Below, in pieces: positions 34,898 to 44,146 of a stretch of 64,000 nucleotides of DNA. Source of the DNA: Pseudofulvibacter geojedonensis. Its GTDB lineage: Bacteria > Bacteroidota > Bacteroidia > Flavobacteriales > Flavobacteriaceae. The stretch's first letter is position 1. The number at the start of each line of letters is the position of its first letter. The notes under the pieces were generated by a model. It saw nothing but the letters and a program-made list of their open reading frames with translations, was not told the origin of the DNA and did not search any database. Location of the stretch: contig NZ_JBHTJM010000005.1 of NCBI RefSeq assembly GCF_042675745.1, forward strand, positions 1 to 64,000, in the 5' to 3' direction. The position numbers and the translations under genes were made by a program.

Positions 34898-37800
34898 TTA
34901 GTCTATTTTATCAAAAATTAATCTATAAACAACTCCTGGTTTATTTAATTGTTCTATTTCTCCATTTAGTTGTTTAGTAAATATATAAATAAGTTTTGTA
35001 CCTAAAGTTGAGGTTTCTATTTCTTTGTCATAACCCTTGCCATCATCTCCAATAACCAACTCGTATTTATTACAATCATTCAGTTTTAGTGACACATATA
35101 TTGTACCCTCTTTTCTATCTGCAAAAGCGTGTTTTAACGAATTACTTACAATCTCAATTAACAATAGACCTAATGGAGTTAATGTACTGATACCCATTTG
35201 AACATCTTTGATACTTATTTCTAATTTAATATCTTTATCTACTGCATAACTCTTGATTAAATTTTCTACTAGTGTTTCAAAATGATCGTGTATATCTACA
35301 TGCTCTAAATCTGCCGAACCATACATTCGTTCATGTAACATTGCCATAGAAAGCACTCTTTTTCTAGCATCTTTAAACATACTTACAACTCGTTCATCTT
35401 TTACTTCTCTAGATTGTAAGCTTAATAGACTATTAACAACCTGAAGGTTGTTTTTAACTCTATGATGAATTTCTTTAAGCATGGCATTATTTTTTTCATT
35501 TTTTAAGTATAACAAATGCTTTTCTGCCTTTAAATTAACTTGATTAATTCGGATTTTAACTAAAAAAAATATTAGCGTTAATGCTATTAATGCCATTAAA
35601 AGATAAAACCATATTGTTTTCCAAAAAGGAGGAGGTATTTGTATTTTAATAACCTTCTCTTTACTCCATACTCCATCATTATTACTTGCCTTTACTTTTA
35701 ACTGGTACTTTCCTGGATCAAGATTTGTAAATGTGATGTCTCTTCTTGTTTTTATATAATTCCATTTATCTTCAAACCCTTCTAATTTATAGGCATATTG
35801 ATTGTTCTCAGGATTTGTATATTCAAGTGCAGCTAGTTCAAAAGAAAAAACATTGTCTTTAAAATTTATCTCTAACTCTTCTACTTCATTTATATCTTTA
35901 TTAATCCTTCCATCTACTGAAGGAACAACAACTTCATTTAACACTCTAAATTCTGTAATAGCTACCTTAGGTTCAACTTTGTTATTTTGTATTTTATTAG
36001 GATAAAAAGCTGTTATTCCGTTAATACCACCAAATAAAAACTCTCCAGATTTATTTTTATAAAAAGCCCCCATATTAAATTCGTTAGCTTGTAAACCGTC
36101 ACTATCTAAATATGTTTTAATTTCTTTGGTTTGCCTATTAAATTTAACAAGTCCGTTATTAGTACTAACCCATAAGTTATTATAATCATCTTCTAGCATT
36201 CCATAAGCAACTTCGTTTAGCAAACCATCTTTTTTGGTATATGTTCTTGTCTTTAATTCTAATTTGTGATTATTCTTTAATTGGTAATCTAAAACCTGAA
36301 CCAAGCCGCTTTCTGTTCCTAACCAAAAGGAACTATCGGAATCTTTGTAAATACTGTATATATAATTGCTTTTTAATCCGTTGTTGGCGTTAACTGTATT
36401 ATCCAATTTGTAAACGATATCAGATCTTAAATCAATTACATGCAATCCGTTTTCATAGCTAATCCATAAATGGTTTTTATCTAGGTCTTCAAAAATATAA
36501 TTTACCCAACCTGTTACTATATCTGTAGGCTTAGCTAATGTATCTTTAAAGTGTTTTAATTCCTTAGTAGACGTATTGTAAAAATATACTCCTTGTGTCC
36601 AAGTGCCTATCCATATATTTCCATTAGATTCTTTAAAGACTACAGAATTAATTAACTTTTCTTGTTTGAGATTTTCATGCTCAAAAACATCAAAAGTATT
36701 AGTTTCTCTTTTATATTTTAATATTCCCCCATTACTAGTTGAAAACCACATATTTCCCTTTAAATCTTCGGTAATGTTATAGACTTGTCTTCCTGTAAAC
36801 CCAGATTTATCCTTTTTGGTGCCTGGGTAATAAGCATAGGTTCTTGTTTCTTTATCAAGTTTATACAAACCATTTCCATAAGTTCCTATCCATAGATTAT
36901 TATATTGATCTTCGCATAAACTAAAAACAGGGTCTGGTTCTACTATATTTAACTCTTTAAAATCTGTTTTAAAATGATCAAAATTAACATCTAATGTTCC
37001 TTTATTTACTCCTCCTAATACTGTTCCTACCCATAAAACATTCGATTTATCAATATATATGTCATGAATATGATTAGAACTTAGTCTTGGGGCATCAATT
37101 GATCTTTTAGCGTATTGAGTTATTGTATAATCATGCTTACTTTGGTAATCTATTTTAAATAATCCACTCCCCATAGTTCCTACCCAAGTAGAACCTTTTT
37201 TATCTTTGCAAAATGCACTTATTGGAACGGTATTAAATTCTTCATTTTTTTTAGACACTACTTTTGTAAGCTCTTTTTCTTTGATATTAAAAACATAAAC
37301 GCCTAAATTAGAACCTAGCCATAAGCGATCGTTACCTTCTAAAATTGCACCAAAAGAAAAACCTATATTAGCATCTAGATTTATAGAAAAAGTCAATTCT
37401 AAATCATTGTTTAAATACTGATAAATTCCATCGTCATAAACCAACCAAATAGTACCATTTTTATCTTGAGTTATCAATTTTAAGTTTGGCAAACTTTTAG
37501 ACTTTGCCTTTACTTCTTTAAACCCATTACCTTCTGATAAAAAAACACCTTTATTAGTTCCTACCCAAATTCTATCTTGATTATCAATCAGAAAAACATT
37601 TATATAATCTCCTTCTAGTGCGTTAGTTTTTGCGTTTAAATGGTACTCCTGAATAGAATTGGTATTTCTATTGAACTTATTCAATACTTTATTTGCTCCA
37701 AACCAAATTTCTCCATTAGAATCCTCATCAATAAACCTAATTTCTTTATCAAAAATATTAGTGTCAATATTATGACTGTCGTTAAATAATTTAAATTTAT

Positions 37801-38017
37801 AACCATCGTATTTATTCAATCCGTCTTCTGTTCCAAACCAAAAGAAACCTCTTGAGTCTTGAAATATTTTATATATGGTGTTTTGTGAAAGCCCGTCTTT
37901 AGAAGAAAGATTTTTAAAATTAATGTTGTTGTATTGAGCAAAGCTATTAGTTACTAATAACAATAATAATAACAATACATAATGTTTAGTCGCATATAAA
38001 CAATTTGCCCTTTTCAA
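34898..38017 (-). CDS. Reg_prop/Y_Y_Y two-component sensor histidine kinase (HisKA_2)
   Basis: The 1039-residue protein has a signal peptide (HYVLLLLLLLVTNSFAQ). Two seven-bladed propellers of reg_prop repeats follow, e.g. LSQNTIYKIFQDSRGFFWFG and repeated IWVGT, LWIGT and LWVST endings. The Y_Y_Y domain (YAYKLEGFEDKWNYI, then FTNLDPGKYQLKVKASNNDG) spans about 730-800 and a membrane helix 805-825. HisKA_2 has EIHHRVKNNLQ at His851/852 and an HATPase. Unlike classical hybrid two-component systems of this sensor type, it ends after the kinase without a receiver or AraC domain. The start is TTG at 38017, the only possible start after an in-frame stop. Such sensors often detect oligosaccharides, but no glycan genes are adjacent. 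Confidence 0.9.
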   Translation of the reverse strand: MKRANCLYATKHYVLLLLLLLVTNSFAQYNNINFKNLSSKDGLSQNTIYKIFQDSRGFFWFGTEDGLNKYDGYKFKLFNDSHNIDTNIFDKEIRFIDEDSNGEIWFGANKVLNKFNRNTNSIQEYHLNAKTNALEGDYINVFLIDNQDRIWVGTNKGVFLSEGNGFKEVKAKSKSLPNLKLITQDKNGTIWLVYDDGIYQYLNNDLELTFSINLDANIGFSFGAILEGNDRLWLGSNLGVYVFNIKEKELTKVVSKKNEEFNTVPISAFCKDKKGSTWVGTMGSGLFKIDYQSKHDYTITQYAKRSIDAPRLSSNHIHDIYIDKSNVLWVGTVLGGVNKGTLDVNFDHFKTDFKELNIVEPDPVFSLCEDQYNNLWIGTYGNGLYKLDKETRTYAYYPGTKKDKSGFTGRQVYNITEDLKGNMWFSTSNGGILKYKRETNTFDVFEHENLKQEKLINSVVFKESNGNIWIGTWTQGVYFYNTSTKELKHFKDTLAKPTDIVTGWVNYIFEDLDKNHLWISYENGLHVIDLRSDIVYKLDNTVNANNGLKSNYIYSIYKDSDSSFWLGTESGLVQVLDYQLKNNHKLELKTRTYTKKDGLLNEVAYGMLEDDYNNLWVSTNNGLVKFNRQTKEIKTYLDSDGLQANEFNMGAFYKNKSGEFLFGGINGITAFYPNKIQNNKVEPKVAITEFRVLNEVVVPSVDGRINKDINEVEELEINFKDNVFSFELAALEYTNPENNQYAYKLEGFEDKWNYIKTRRDITFTNLDPGKYQLKVKASNNDGVWSKEKVIKIQIPPPFWKTIWFYLLMALIALTLIFFLVKIRINQVNLKAEKHLLYLKNEKNNAMLKEIHHRVKNNLQVVNSLLSLQSREVKDERVVSMFKDARKRVLSMAMLHERMYGSADLEHVDIHDHFETLVENLIKSYAVDKDIKLEISIKDVQMGISTLTPLGLLLIEIVSNSLKHAFADRKEGTIYVSLKLNDCNKYELVIGDDGKGYDKEIETSTLGTKLIYIFTKQLNGEIEQLNKPGVVYRLIFDKID

Positions 38018-38030
38018 TTTCTATTCGTTT

Positions 38031-39965
38031 TTAAATTCTAGGAAATGTAATTCTATATAAAGTTCCTTTGTTAATTGTTTTTTCAAGGTTACCATTAATT
38101 TGTTTGGTAAATGATTCTATTAATTTAGATCCCAATCCTTTTTTTACCTTATTGGCTAAAAACCCAATGCCGTCGTCTCCAACCTGTAATTCATTTAGTT
38201 GATCTTTCTGATTCAATTTAACTATTATCGTTCCTTTCTTTCTATTTTCAAAAGCATATTTTAAAGAATTGGTTATCATTTCGTTTATAATTAAACTTAA
38301 GGGCATCATGGTTTGTGCATCGATTTTTAACTCATCTATAAATACGTCTAATTTAATTTTAGTCCCTATAGTGTAATTCTTAACAATCTCTTCTATAAGT
38401 AGTGTAATATGTTCTTTTGTATTTAAATTTTCTAAATCGCCAGATTGGTACATTTTTTCATGTAATTTAGCCATAGACCTCACTCGATTTTGAGTTTCTC
38501 TAAACATATGAACTACATTTTCATCTTCCATTTTACTCGATTGCATTCGCAACAAACTATTTACTACTTGTAAATTATTTTTTACTCTATGGTGAATTTC
38601 TTGTAACATCATTTTTTTTGCATCATTTTGCCTGCTTATTTCATTTTTTTGTCGCTGAAGCAACTTATTTATATACTGCTTCTTTTTATAGCTTCTAAAT
38701 GATGTTAATGCTGCTATTATAGCCAATAATAAAGCAATAGATATAAAGATTATCGAATTTTTATTTTTAGCTAATTTTAACTCCTGCATTTCGTTTTTAA
38801 CCGATAATAATTCAATCTCTTTTTGTTTTTTATTTAGGTCGTAGGCTGCTTTTTGTTCTATAATATTTTGCTCTATTTCTGAATTTTGAATGCTATCACG
38901 CATTTCATAATGTTTTACATTCATAGCAAAAGCATCTTTCCAGTTGCCTTCTTTTTGGTAAATTTTAGATAACATACTAGAAGTAATAATCAAATTTTCT
39001 GGAGCATTTAAATTCAATGCTATTTGATGAGCCTTAATTGCTTCATCTTTTGCTTTTAAAAATTCACCTTCTAAAAAATGTATTTCAGACAACTTAATTA
39101 AGGAATATATATAACCCGATCTAAAGCCTGTTTTTTCTGCTAATTGAGAACTCTCATTAAAATATTCAAGGCTTTTCTTAAAATCTTTATTTTCTAAATG
39201 AAAAGCGCCTAAACTATTTAGTATAACTATCAAACCTGCATTATTGCCTAATTTTCTAGTTAATGCTAACCCCTCTTCTAGACTAATTAATCCTTCTGCT
39301 TTTTTTCCTAATCGTTCTAAAGTAATTCCTCTGTTAGCAAGAGTTGTAGCTATAGCATTTTCGTCTTCTAATCCTCTTAATAGTTTTAATGCTTTGTTAA
39401 TATAAGTTAGTGCTTTTTCGTAGTTTTTCTGTGTGGCATAAATGGCTCCTAAATTATTGTATGATTCTGAAAGGCCAAGACTATCATTTAATTGTTCTCT
39501 AATAGATAAACTCTCGTAATAATATTTTAAAGCTCTTTTTATGTCACCAGTTTCTGTGAAAAAATATCCTCTATTATTAATACCTTTTGCGTAATATTTA
39601 AAAAATTGTATTTCTTGTTCAGTGAAATTCTTTCTACTAAAATCATTAGGAAGTTCTGTAATATGATTTTTTATAAACTGTAACATCCACTCATTGTATT
39701 TTGGCCATATATTTTTATCCCATGAATTCTCAACAATTGAGTCTATGGCTTCTAGTTTCTTTAAATTACTTTTGGCACTATGATACTTAATGAGCGATGA
39801 GTCTAACAGTTTTTTTTCACTTTCTATAATTGAGTTGTAGTTTAAACTATCTACAAGATAAAATGACTTATCGGCATAATTCTGAGCCATTACTATTAAA
39901 GGAAAAAAAAACAGTAATAAAAAAAACTTCAGAAAAGCATTAATTTTTCTAGTCATAATAAACAT
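38031..39965 (-). CDS. TPR sensor histidine kinase (HisKA_2)
   Basis: The 644-residue protein has a signal peptide (FLKFFLLLFFFPLIVMAQ), the shared module (SFYLVDSLNYNS... IWPKYNEWM), TPR repeats (ALKYYYESLSIREQLNDS, ALTYINKALKL, SLEYFNESSQLAEK), a membrane helix at about 398-418 and EIHHRVKNNLQ at His458/459. The ATPase has LIINEMITNSLKYAF and VGDDGIGF. It is closest in layout to the kinase at 28823-30721. It is the first gene of the six-gene kinase run. A second ATG three codons in is equally possible as start. Confidence 0.9.
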   Translation of the reverse strand: MFIMTRKINAFLKFFLLLFFFPLIVMAQNYADKSFYLVDSLNYNSIIESEKKLLDSSLIKYHSAKSNLKKLEAIDSIVENSWDKNIWPKYNEWMLQFIKNHITELPNDFSRKNFTEQEIQFFKYYAKGINNRGYFFTETGDIKRALKYYYESLSIREQLNDSLGLSESYNNLGAIYATQKNYEKALTYINKALKLLRGLEDENAIATTLANRGITLERLGKKAEGLISLEEGLALTRKLGNNAGLIVILNSLGAFHLENKDFKKSLEYFNESSQLAEKTGFRSGYIYSLIKLSEIHFLEGEFLKAKDEAIKAHQIALNLNAPENLIITSSMLSKIYQKEGNWKDAFAMNVKHYEMRDSIQNSEIEQNIIEQKAAYDLNKKQKEIELLSVKNEMQELKLAKNKNSIIFISIALLLAIIAALTSFRSYKKKQYINKLLQRQKNEISRQNDAKKMMLQEIHHRVKNNLQVVNSLLRMQSSKMEDENVVHMFRETQNRVRSMAKLHEKMYQSGDLENLNTKEHITLLIEEIVKNYTIGTKIKLDVFIDELKIDAQTMMPLSLIINEMITNSLKYAFENRKKGTIIVKLNQKDQLNELQVGDDGIGFLANKVKKGLGSKLIESFTKQINGNLEKTINKGTLYRITFPRI

Positions 39966-40279
39966 TAAGTGAATATTTGGGTATTCTTAAATTTACAAAA
40001 TATTCTGATTAACAAGAAATTAGAGTTAATTAATAATTAAACTCATACTAATTTAGCTCTCATCAAAAGTTAACTTATATAGTCTTGAATTATTTATTTA
40101 AGCATTGATAAACTCTAAACTAGAAATTAAACAACCTAAACTGTAATGGATACAACTCAATATAACAAAAGAAAAAAATAATTGACTATATAAGCTAAGA
40201 GCAGTCATTTTATTATGACTGCTCTTACATGATAAAAACTTATAATTAAGCCCTCTATAAGCTTAAAAAATTCCTTTAA
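39966..40279. other. 314-bp intergenic region with one hairpin
   Basis: This AT-rich gap lies between the kinase array and the T9SS protein gene. It contains a 12-bp perfect stem AAGAGCAGTCAT/ATGACTGCTCTT at 40197-40226 with a 6-nt loop; the T-tract on either side is weak. The promoter of the kinase array must lie in the right-hand part of the region relative to the array, but I cannot point to a clear element. No coding frame is evident. Confidence 0.5.
40197..40226 (-). terminator. Hairpin downstream of the T9SS protein gene
   Basis: A perfect 12-bp stem with 6-nt loop, about 55 nt after the stop at 40280. It lacks a strong T-run, so termination is only probable. Confidence 0.45.
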
Positions 40280-41017
40280 TTATTCTCTTTTAATAAATTT
40301 ATAACGCATGATTTCATTATTGTAACTTAAAATTAAAACATACATCCCATTATTATACCCAGAAATATTGATATCCTTTATAGCCTCATTTATATTATTT
40401 TCTTTAACTAAAGCACCTAATAAATTGAATATTTTATAGTTATTGTATTTTGAGTTGTTTATTAAATTAATACTATTGTCTTTAACAACTATCTCTAACT
40501 TTCTCAAATTATTATCTTGGTTAGATAAGGTTGAATTGAACTCACTTGTCATTGTAATTCTAGTTCCCGATAAAAGATTCATACTTGATTGACTTGGCTT
40601 AAATACACGTAAATAAAACTCGTCATTAGCATTTATATTATCTATTACTTGCTCAAAGCTTCCTCCTAAAATTAGTGGTATATTATAATCTGCACATGTA
40701 ACCTCTTCTAAATTATTTATATCACCTAGTGGTGCACGTAATATTTGAAAATCAATTTTAGCACCAATTGATATACTAGCACTAGACATACCTATAGTTA
40801 CATAATTATCTCCACTCGATACAATATGTTTATAAAATATATCTGCATCTGTGGTACAAATAGGTGTTAAATTTGAAGCTGTTAAGCCTGCATTATTCAT
40901 TAGATTTACAGATAAATCAGATCCGTCTATTACCAAAGCTGTAGAAATGGTATTCCCGTCTTGTGCATAACTTAATAGGTAAGATATGCAAATTAAAAAA
41001 GTAGTTATTTTCCCCAT
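40280..41017 (-). CDS. Secreted protein with T9SS type A sorting domain
   Basis: The 245-residue protein has a short signal peptide (ITTFLICISYLLSYAQ). The middle (residues 20-165) is beta-rich and resembles jellyroll or pre-peptidase-like modules (ADIFYKHIVSSGDNYVTIG, DEFYLRVFKPS); I cannot name the family. The last 70 residues (KIFNLLGALVKENN, then NGMYVLILSYNNEIMRYKFI) are a T9SS type A sorting domain. It is a surface or secreted protein lying between kinases; whether it relates to their signal is unknown. Confidence 0.75.
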   Translation of the reverse strand: MGKITTFLICISYLLSYAQDGNTISTALVIDGSDLSVNLMNNAGLTASNLTPICTTDADIFYKHIVSSGDNYVTIGMSSASISIGAKIDFQILRAPLGDINNLEEVTCADYNIPLILGGSFEQVIDNINANDEFYLRVFKPSQSSMNLLSGTRITMTSEFNSTLSNQDNNLRKLEIVVKDNSINLINNSKYNNYKIFNLLGALVKENNINEAIKDINISGYNNGMYVLILSYNNEIMRYKFIKRE

Positions 41018-41201
41018 AATAATAAAAATTTTACATAAATATAAGAAATAACTTACTTAAAATCAAATATTTACACTTATAAGAAATAAATATGTGTAGT
41101 ATTTTGGAGAGAAATATATATGACTTTATGAAAATTGATTGATATAAATAAGATAAGTATTATTAATCTTTATCATTTAAACTTTGTAGGCAAACAGAAG
41201 C

Positions 41202-42389
41202 CTATACCAAACCTCTACTAAATAATATTTTAAAAGTTGTACCAGAACTTACTTCTTTGCTAATAGATCCTTTTAACTGTTCAATAAAAACACTAATTAA
41301 TTTAGTTCCCATACCTTCTTTTTGATTAGCATACGAAAAACCAGAACCATTATCTCCAATAAGTAATTCGCACCTATTGTTATTATCATCAGAAACTAGC
41401 CTAACACTAATAGTACCTTCTTTTTTCTCGTTAAAAGCATATTTTAGAGAGTTGGTTATAATTTCGTTTATAACTAAACTTAAAGGAATCATAATTTGAG
41501 TTGGAATTTCTATTTCTTCTATTTCAATATCAGTTTCTATCTTTTTATCAACGGTAAAATTTTCAACAATATCGTTAGTAAGCCTAGTAATATATTCTTT
41601 AGCATTTATAGATTGTATACTATCTATTTGATACATTTTCTCATGTAATGCAGCTATAGTCATTACTCTACTTCTCGTTTCTTTAAACATAGAAACAATA
41701 TGTTTATCATTTATCTTAGATGCTTGCAAGCGTAATAAAGTATTAACCATTTGAAGATTATTTTTTACTCGATGATGCGTTTCATTCATCATCATTGTTT
41801 TTTCTTCATTTCTCTTCACTAAAACTTTATTAACCCTACGTAATTCTTTATCATTTTCATTTACAATTAAACTGAAATAATAAATACCTGCTAGAATAAT
41901 AAATAGCGTTATCATCTTAATTGCCAAGCTAACCGTTTTTATTAATTCAGAATTTAATAAATAAATTGGTGTTTTATCTTTAAACAAATAATACAGCATA
42001 TAAAAAGCAACTGAAGCAATTAATAAATAGGTGTATACTTGCCATTTTTTCCATTTAATATTTAATAAAAAAACGGGTAATAGTACTAAAATGAAATAGC
42101 CAAAATTACAATCGTATCCAATATAATGAGTTGCTAAAAAAGAATGTAATATTACTTCTACACTAATTAAAAAGTAAACTAATTGCGGATTTTTTCTCTT
42201 CTTTAACATGCAATACATAATTATAAAAAAGAATGTACTAACAACATTGTAGAACCCCATTTCATTAATCTTAACAGCAAAAAAAAATATTACTAATAAA
42301 ATATGTACCATAATGCCTAATGCGCTGGCTAATATAGCTACCGATATAAAACGATTGGCTACTCGGTATTTCTCTGAAAAAAGATTCAA
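41202..42389 (-). CDS. Multi-pass membrane sensor histidine kinase (HisKA_2)
   Basis: The 395-residue protein has about six membrane helices in residues 12-180 (FISVAILASALGIMVHILLV, FILVLLPVFLLNI, MITLFIILAGIYYFSLIV and others) with no large external domain. HisKA_2 follows with ETHHRVKNNLQ at His205/206, then an HATPase with LVINEIITNSLKYAF and IGDNGSGF. The H box has T where the neighbours have I. The start is TTG at 42389, directly after an in-frame TAA. The kinase core is clearly related to the six upstream array members, but the sensor is different. Confidence 0.88.
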   Translation of the reverse strand: MNLFSEKYRVANRFISVAILASALGIMVHILLVIFFFAVKINEMGFYNVVSTFFFIIMYCMLKKRKNPQLVYFLISVEVILHSFLATHYIGYDCNFGYFILVLLPVFLLNIKWKKWQVYTYLLIASVAFYMLYYLFKDKTPIYLLNSELIKTVSLAIKMITLFIILAGIYYFSLIVNENDKELRRVNKVLVKRNEEKTMMMNETHHRVKNNLQMVNTLLRLQASKINDKHIVSMFKETRSRVMTIAALHEKMYQIDSIQSINAKEYITRLTNDIVENFTVDKKIETDIEIEEIEIPTQIMIPLSLVINEIITNSLKYAFNEKKEGTISVRLVSDDNNNRCELLIGDNGSGFSYANQKEGMGTKLISVFIEQLKGSISKEVSSGTTFKILFSRGLV

Positions 42390-42466
42390 TTAAAAAAGAT
42401 TAGATAAACAATTCTAAATGTAAGGATAAAATCTTTTGAAATGAAAAAAATCTGTTAAGAGGAAGC

Positions 42467-43603
42467 TTATTGTAGTTTATCAACCACAAACAAGTCAGAA
42501 GCAATGCCATCACATAAAAACTTACCTTTACCTGTTGTTAGTAAGACATTTTGGTTATTTATATATAAAAGCCCTTCATTTATAAATTTTGCTGCTTTTG
42601 CTAGTAAATGCTTTTTAAAATTAGATCCAAATTCTTGTTCAACTTTTATTAATGAGATACCGAAAATAGTTCTTAAACCTGTCATTACATACTCATTAAA
42701 ACAATCGTTTACAGACAAGATCTCTTTTTCTTCAGGAAGCTTATTTTGCTGAATTGCATTTATATACTTACTATTATTAGCCACATTCCAACTTCGCTCT
42801 TTACCATTAAATGAATGAGCAGAAGGACCAATACCTATGTAATTTTTTCCTGTCCAATACGAAGTATTATGCTTAGAAAAGAAATTTGGTTTACCAAAAT
42901 TTGATAATTCGTAATGAATAAAACCATTGTCTTCTAGTTTTTGAACCAATAGCTGAAAATGTTCATTAGACACTTTGTCTTTTGGTGCCTGTAGCTTTCC
43001 TTTTTCAATTAATTTTTCTAAAGCTGTTTTAGGTTCTACTGTAAGCGCATAACTAGAAATATGATTAATTCCAAAACTCAATGCTTTATCAATATTATTT
43101 TCCCAGTTTTTAAGTGACATATTAGGTATGCCGTAAATTAAATCTACGGTAATATTGTTAAAATATTGGCTTGCTACACGCAAGCATTCATTGGCTTCTT
43201 CTGCATTATGAGCCCTATTCATCATTGCTAAATCTTCTTCAAAAAAAGATTGAACACCAATACTTAGCCTATTGACTTTTGTAGTAGATATTGCTTTAAT
43301 TTTTTCTTCAGAAAGATCGTCTGGATTGGCTTCTAAAGTTATTTCTGGTTTGCTAATAACCTGATAGTTCGAATAAATTACATCTAAAATCTGTGTAATT
43401 TCTATTGCCGATAATAAGGATGGTGTTCCTCCTCCAAAATATATAGTCTCAACAAGATCCTTAACTTCAGGTTTTCGTAAAATCAATTCTTTTATCAATG
43501 CGGCAATCATTTCATCTCTTTTCTTTAAAGATGTAGAAAAATGAAAGTCACAGTAATGACAGGCTTGTTTACAAAATGGTATGTGTATATAAATTCCTGA
43601 GAT
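42467..43603 (-). CDS. hemW: HemW-like radical SAM protein with apparent ATC start
   Basis: HemW is a radical SAM haem chaperone related to coproporphyrinogen oxidase. The first ATG (43510) would remove the iron-sulphur motif. The open frame upstream encodes SGIYIHIPFCKQACHYCDF, with the CxxxCxxC cluster at codons 43573-43550 on the minus strand. Between the preceding in-frame stop (43661-43663) and this motif there is no ATG, GTG or TTG. The ATC at 43603, read as start, gives the usual family N-terminus (start-SGIYIHIPF) and 378 residues, the normal length. Other marks are YFGGGTPSLL, RLSIGVQSF and IGIGPSAHSF. It starts 14 nt inside the DinB gene's 3' neighbourhood and is co-directional with it. 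A sequencing error or start-codon mutation is the alternative. Confidence 0.85.
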   Translation of the reverse strand: MSGIYIHIPFCKQACHYCDFHFSTSLKKRDEMIAALIKELILRKPEVKDLVETIYFGGGTPSLLSAIEITQILDVIYSNYQVISKPEITLEANPDDLSEEKIKAISTTKVNRLSIGVQSFFEEDLAMMNRAHNAEEANECLRVASQYFNNITVDLIYGIPNMSLKNWENNIDKALSFGINHISSYALTVEPKTALEKLIEKGKLQAPKDKVSNEHFQLLVQKLEDNGFIHYELSNFGKPNFFSKHNTSYWTGKNYIGIGPSAHSFNGKERSWNVANNSKYINAIQQNKLPEEKEILSVNDCFNEYVMTGLRTIFGISLIKVEQEFGSNFKKHLLAKAAKFINEGLLYINNQNVLLTTGKGKFLCDGIASDLFVVDKLQ

Positions 43604-43614
43604 AACTTTAGATT

Positions 43615-44145
43615 TTAATATTGCTCCTTTTTGGCATTTCTTATATGTGCTAAATGATGTTTACAATGCCACGCGTAAATACATAAATTCTCTTTCAAAG
43701 AGATTTTTTCATTACCATCTGGATGTATGAATGTTTTACACAAATCAGATTCTGATAAACTATTTAATAAATATGCCCAACGCCTGTGAATACTTTTTAA
43801 TAAACTTAAAGATTCGTCAACATTATAATCTACGGTATCTGGCAATTCTGCCCATAGATCTTCTCTATAAGGCTTAATTGTTGGATTATCTTCTGTTAAA
43901 GCTAGTTTAAATCGCACAAAACTATTTATATGGCTATCAATACAATGATTGATTACCTGTTTTATATTCCAACCATTTGGTCTATATCTATATCCAAACT
44001 CTTTATTAGACAAACCTTCTATCTCACTTTCGATTTTTGTTGGAAATTCTTCTATCGTTTGAATCCATAAATTAATATGATTACTCGAAATTTCTTCAGG
44101 TAAGTTGGGTTTGCCAATTGGGTATTTGAGTTGTTCTAAATCCAT
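43615..44145 (-). CDS. DinB/YfiT family putative metal-dependent hydrolase or bacillithiol transferase-like protein
   Basis: The 176-residue protein starts with the YfiT signature YPIGKPNLPEEIS. Histidine ligands of the DinB four-helix fold are seen in WNIKQVINHCIDSH and YAWHCKHHLAHI. Members of this family bind Ni or Zn, and some transfer bacillithiol; the reaction here is unknown. It sits 1 nt downstream of ruvC and just before hemW, as an operon. Confidence 0.85.
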   Translation of the reverse strand: MDLEQLKYPIGKPNLPEEISSNHINLWIQTIEEFPTKIESEIEGLSNKEFGYRYRPNGWNIKQVINHCIDSHINSFVRFKLALTEDNPTIKPYREDLWAELPDTVDYNVDESLSLLKSIHRRWAYLLNSLSESDLCKTFIHPDGNEKISLKENLCIYAWHCKHHLAHIRNAKKEQY

Positions 44146-44146
44146 A

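Noticed and set aside
34898..38017. Hybrid two-component system for polysaccharide use
   Set aside because: The protein ends after the HATPase domain, has HisKA_2 rather than HisKA, and has no SusC/SusD or glycosidase genes nearby.
40197..40226. Possible riboswitch or small RNA in the gap before the T9SS protein
   Set aside because: Only a single hairpin is present and it is best explained as the gene's 3' hairpin.
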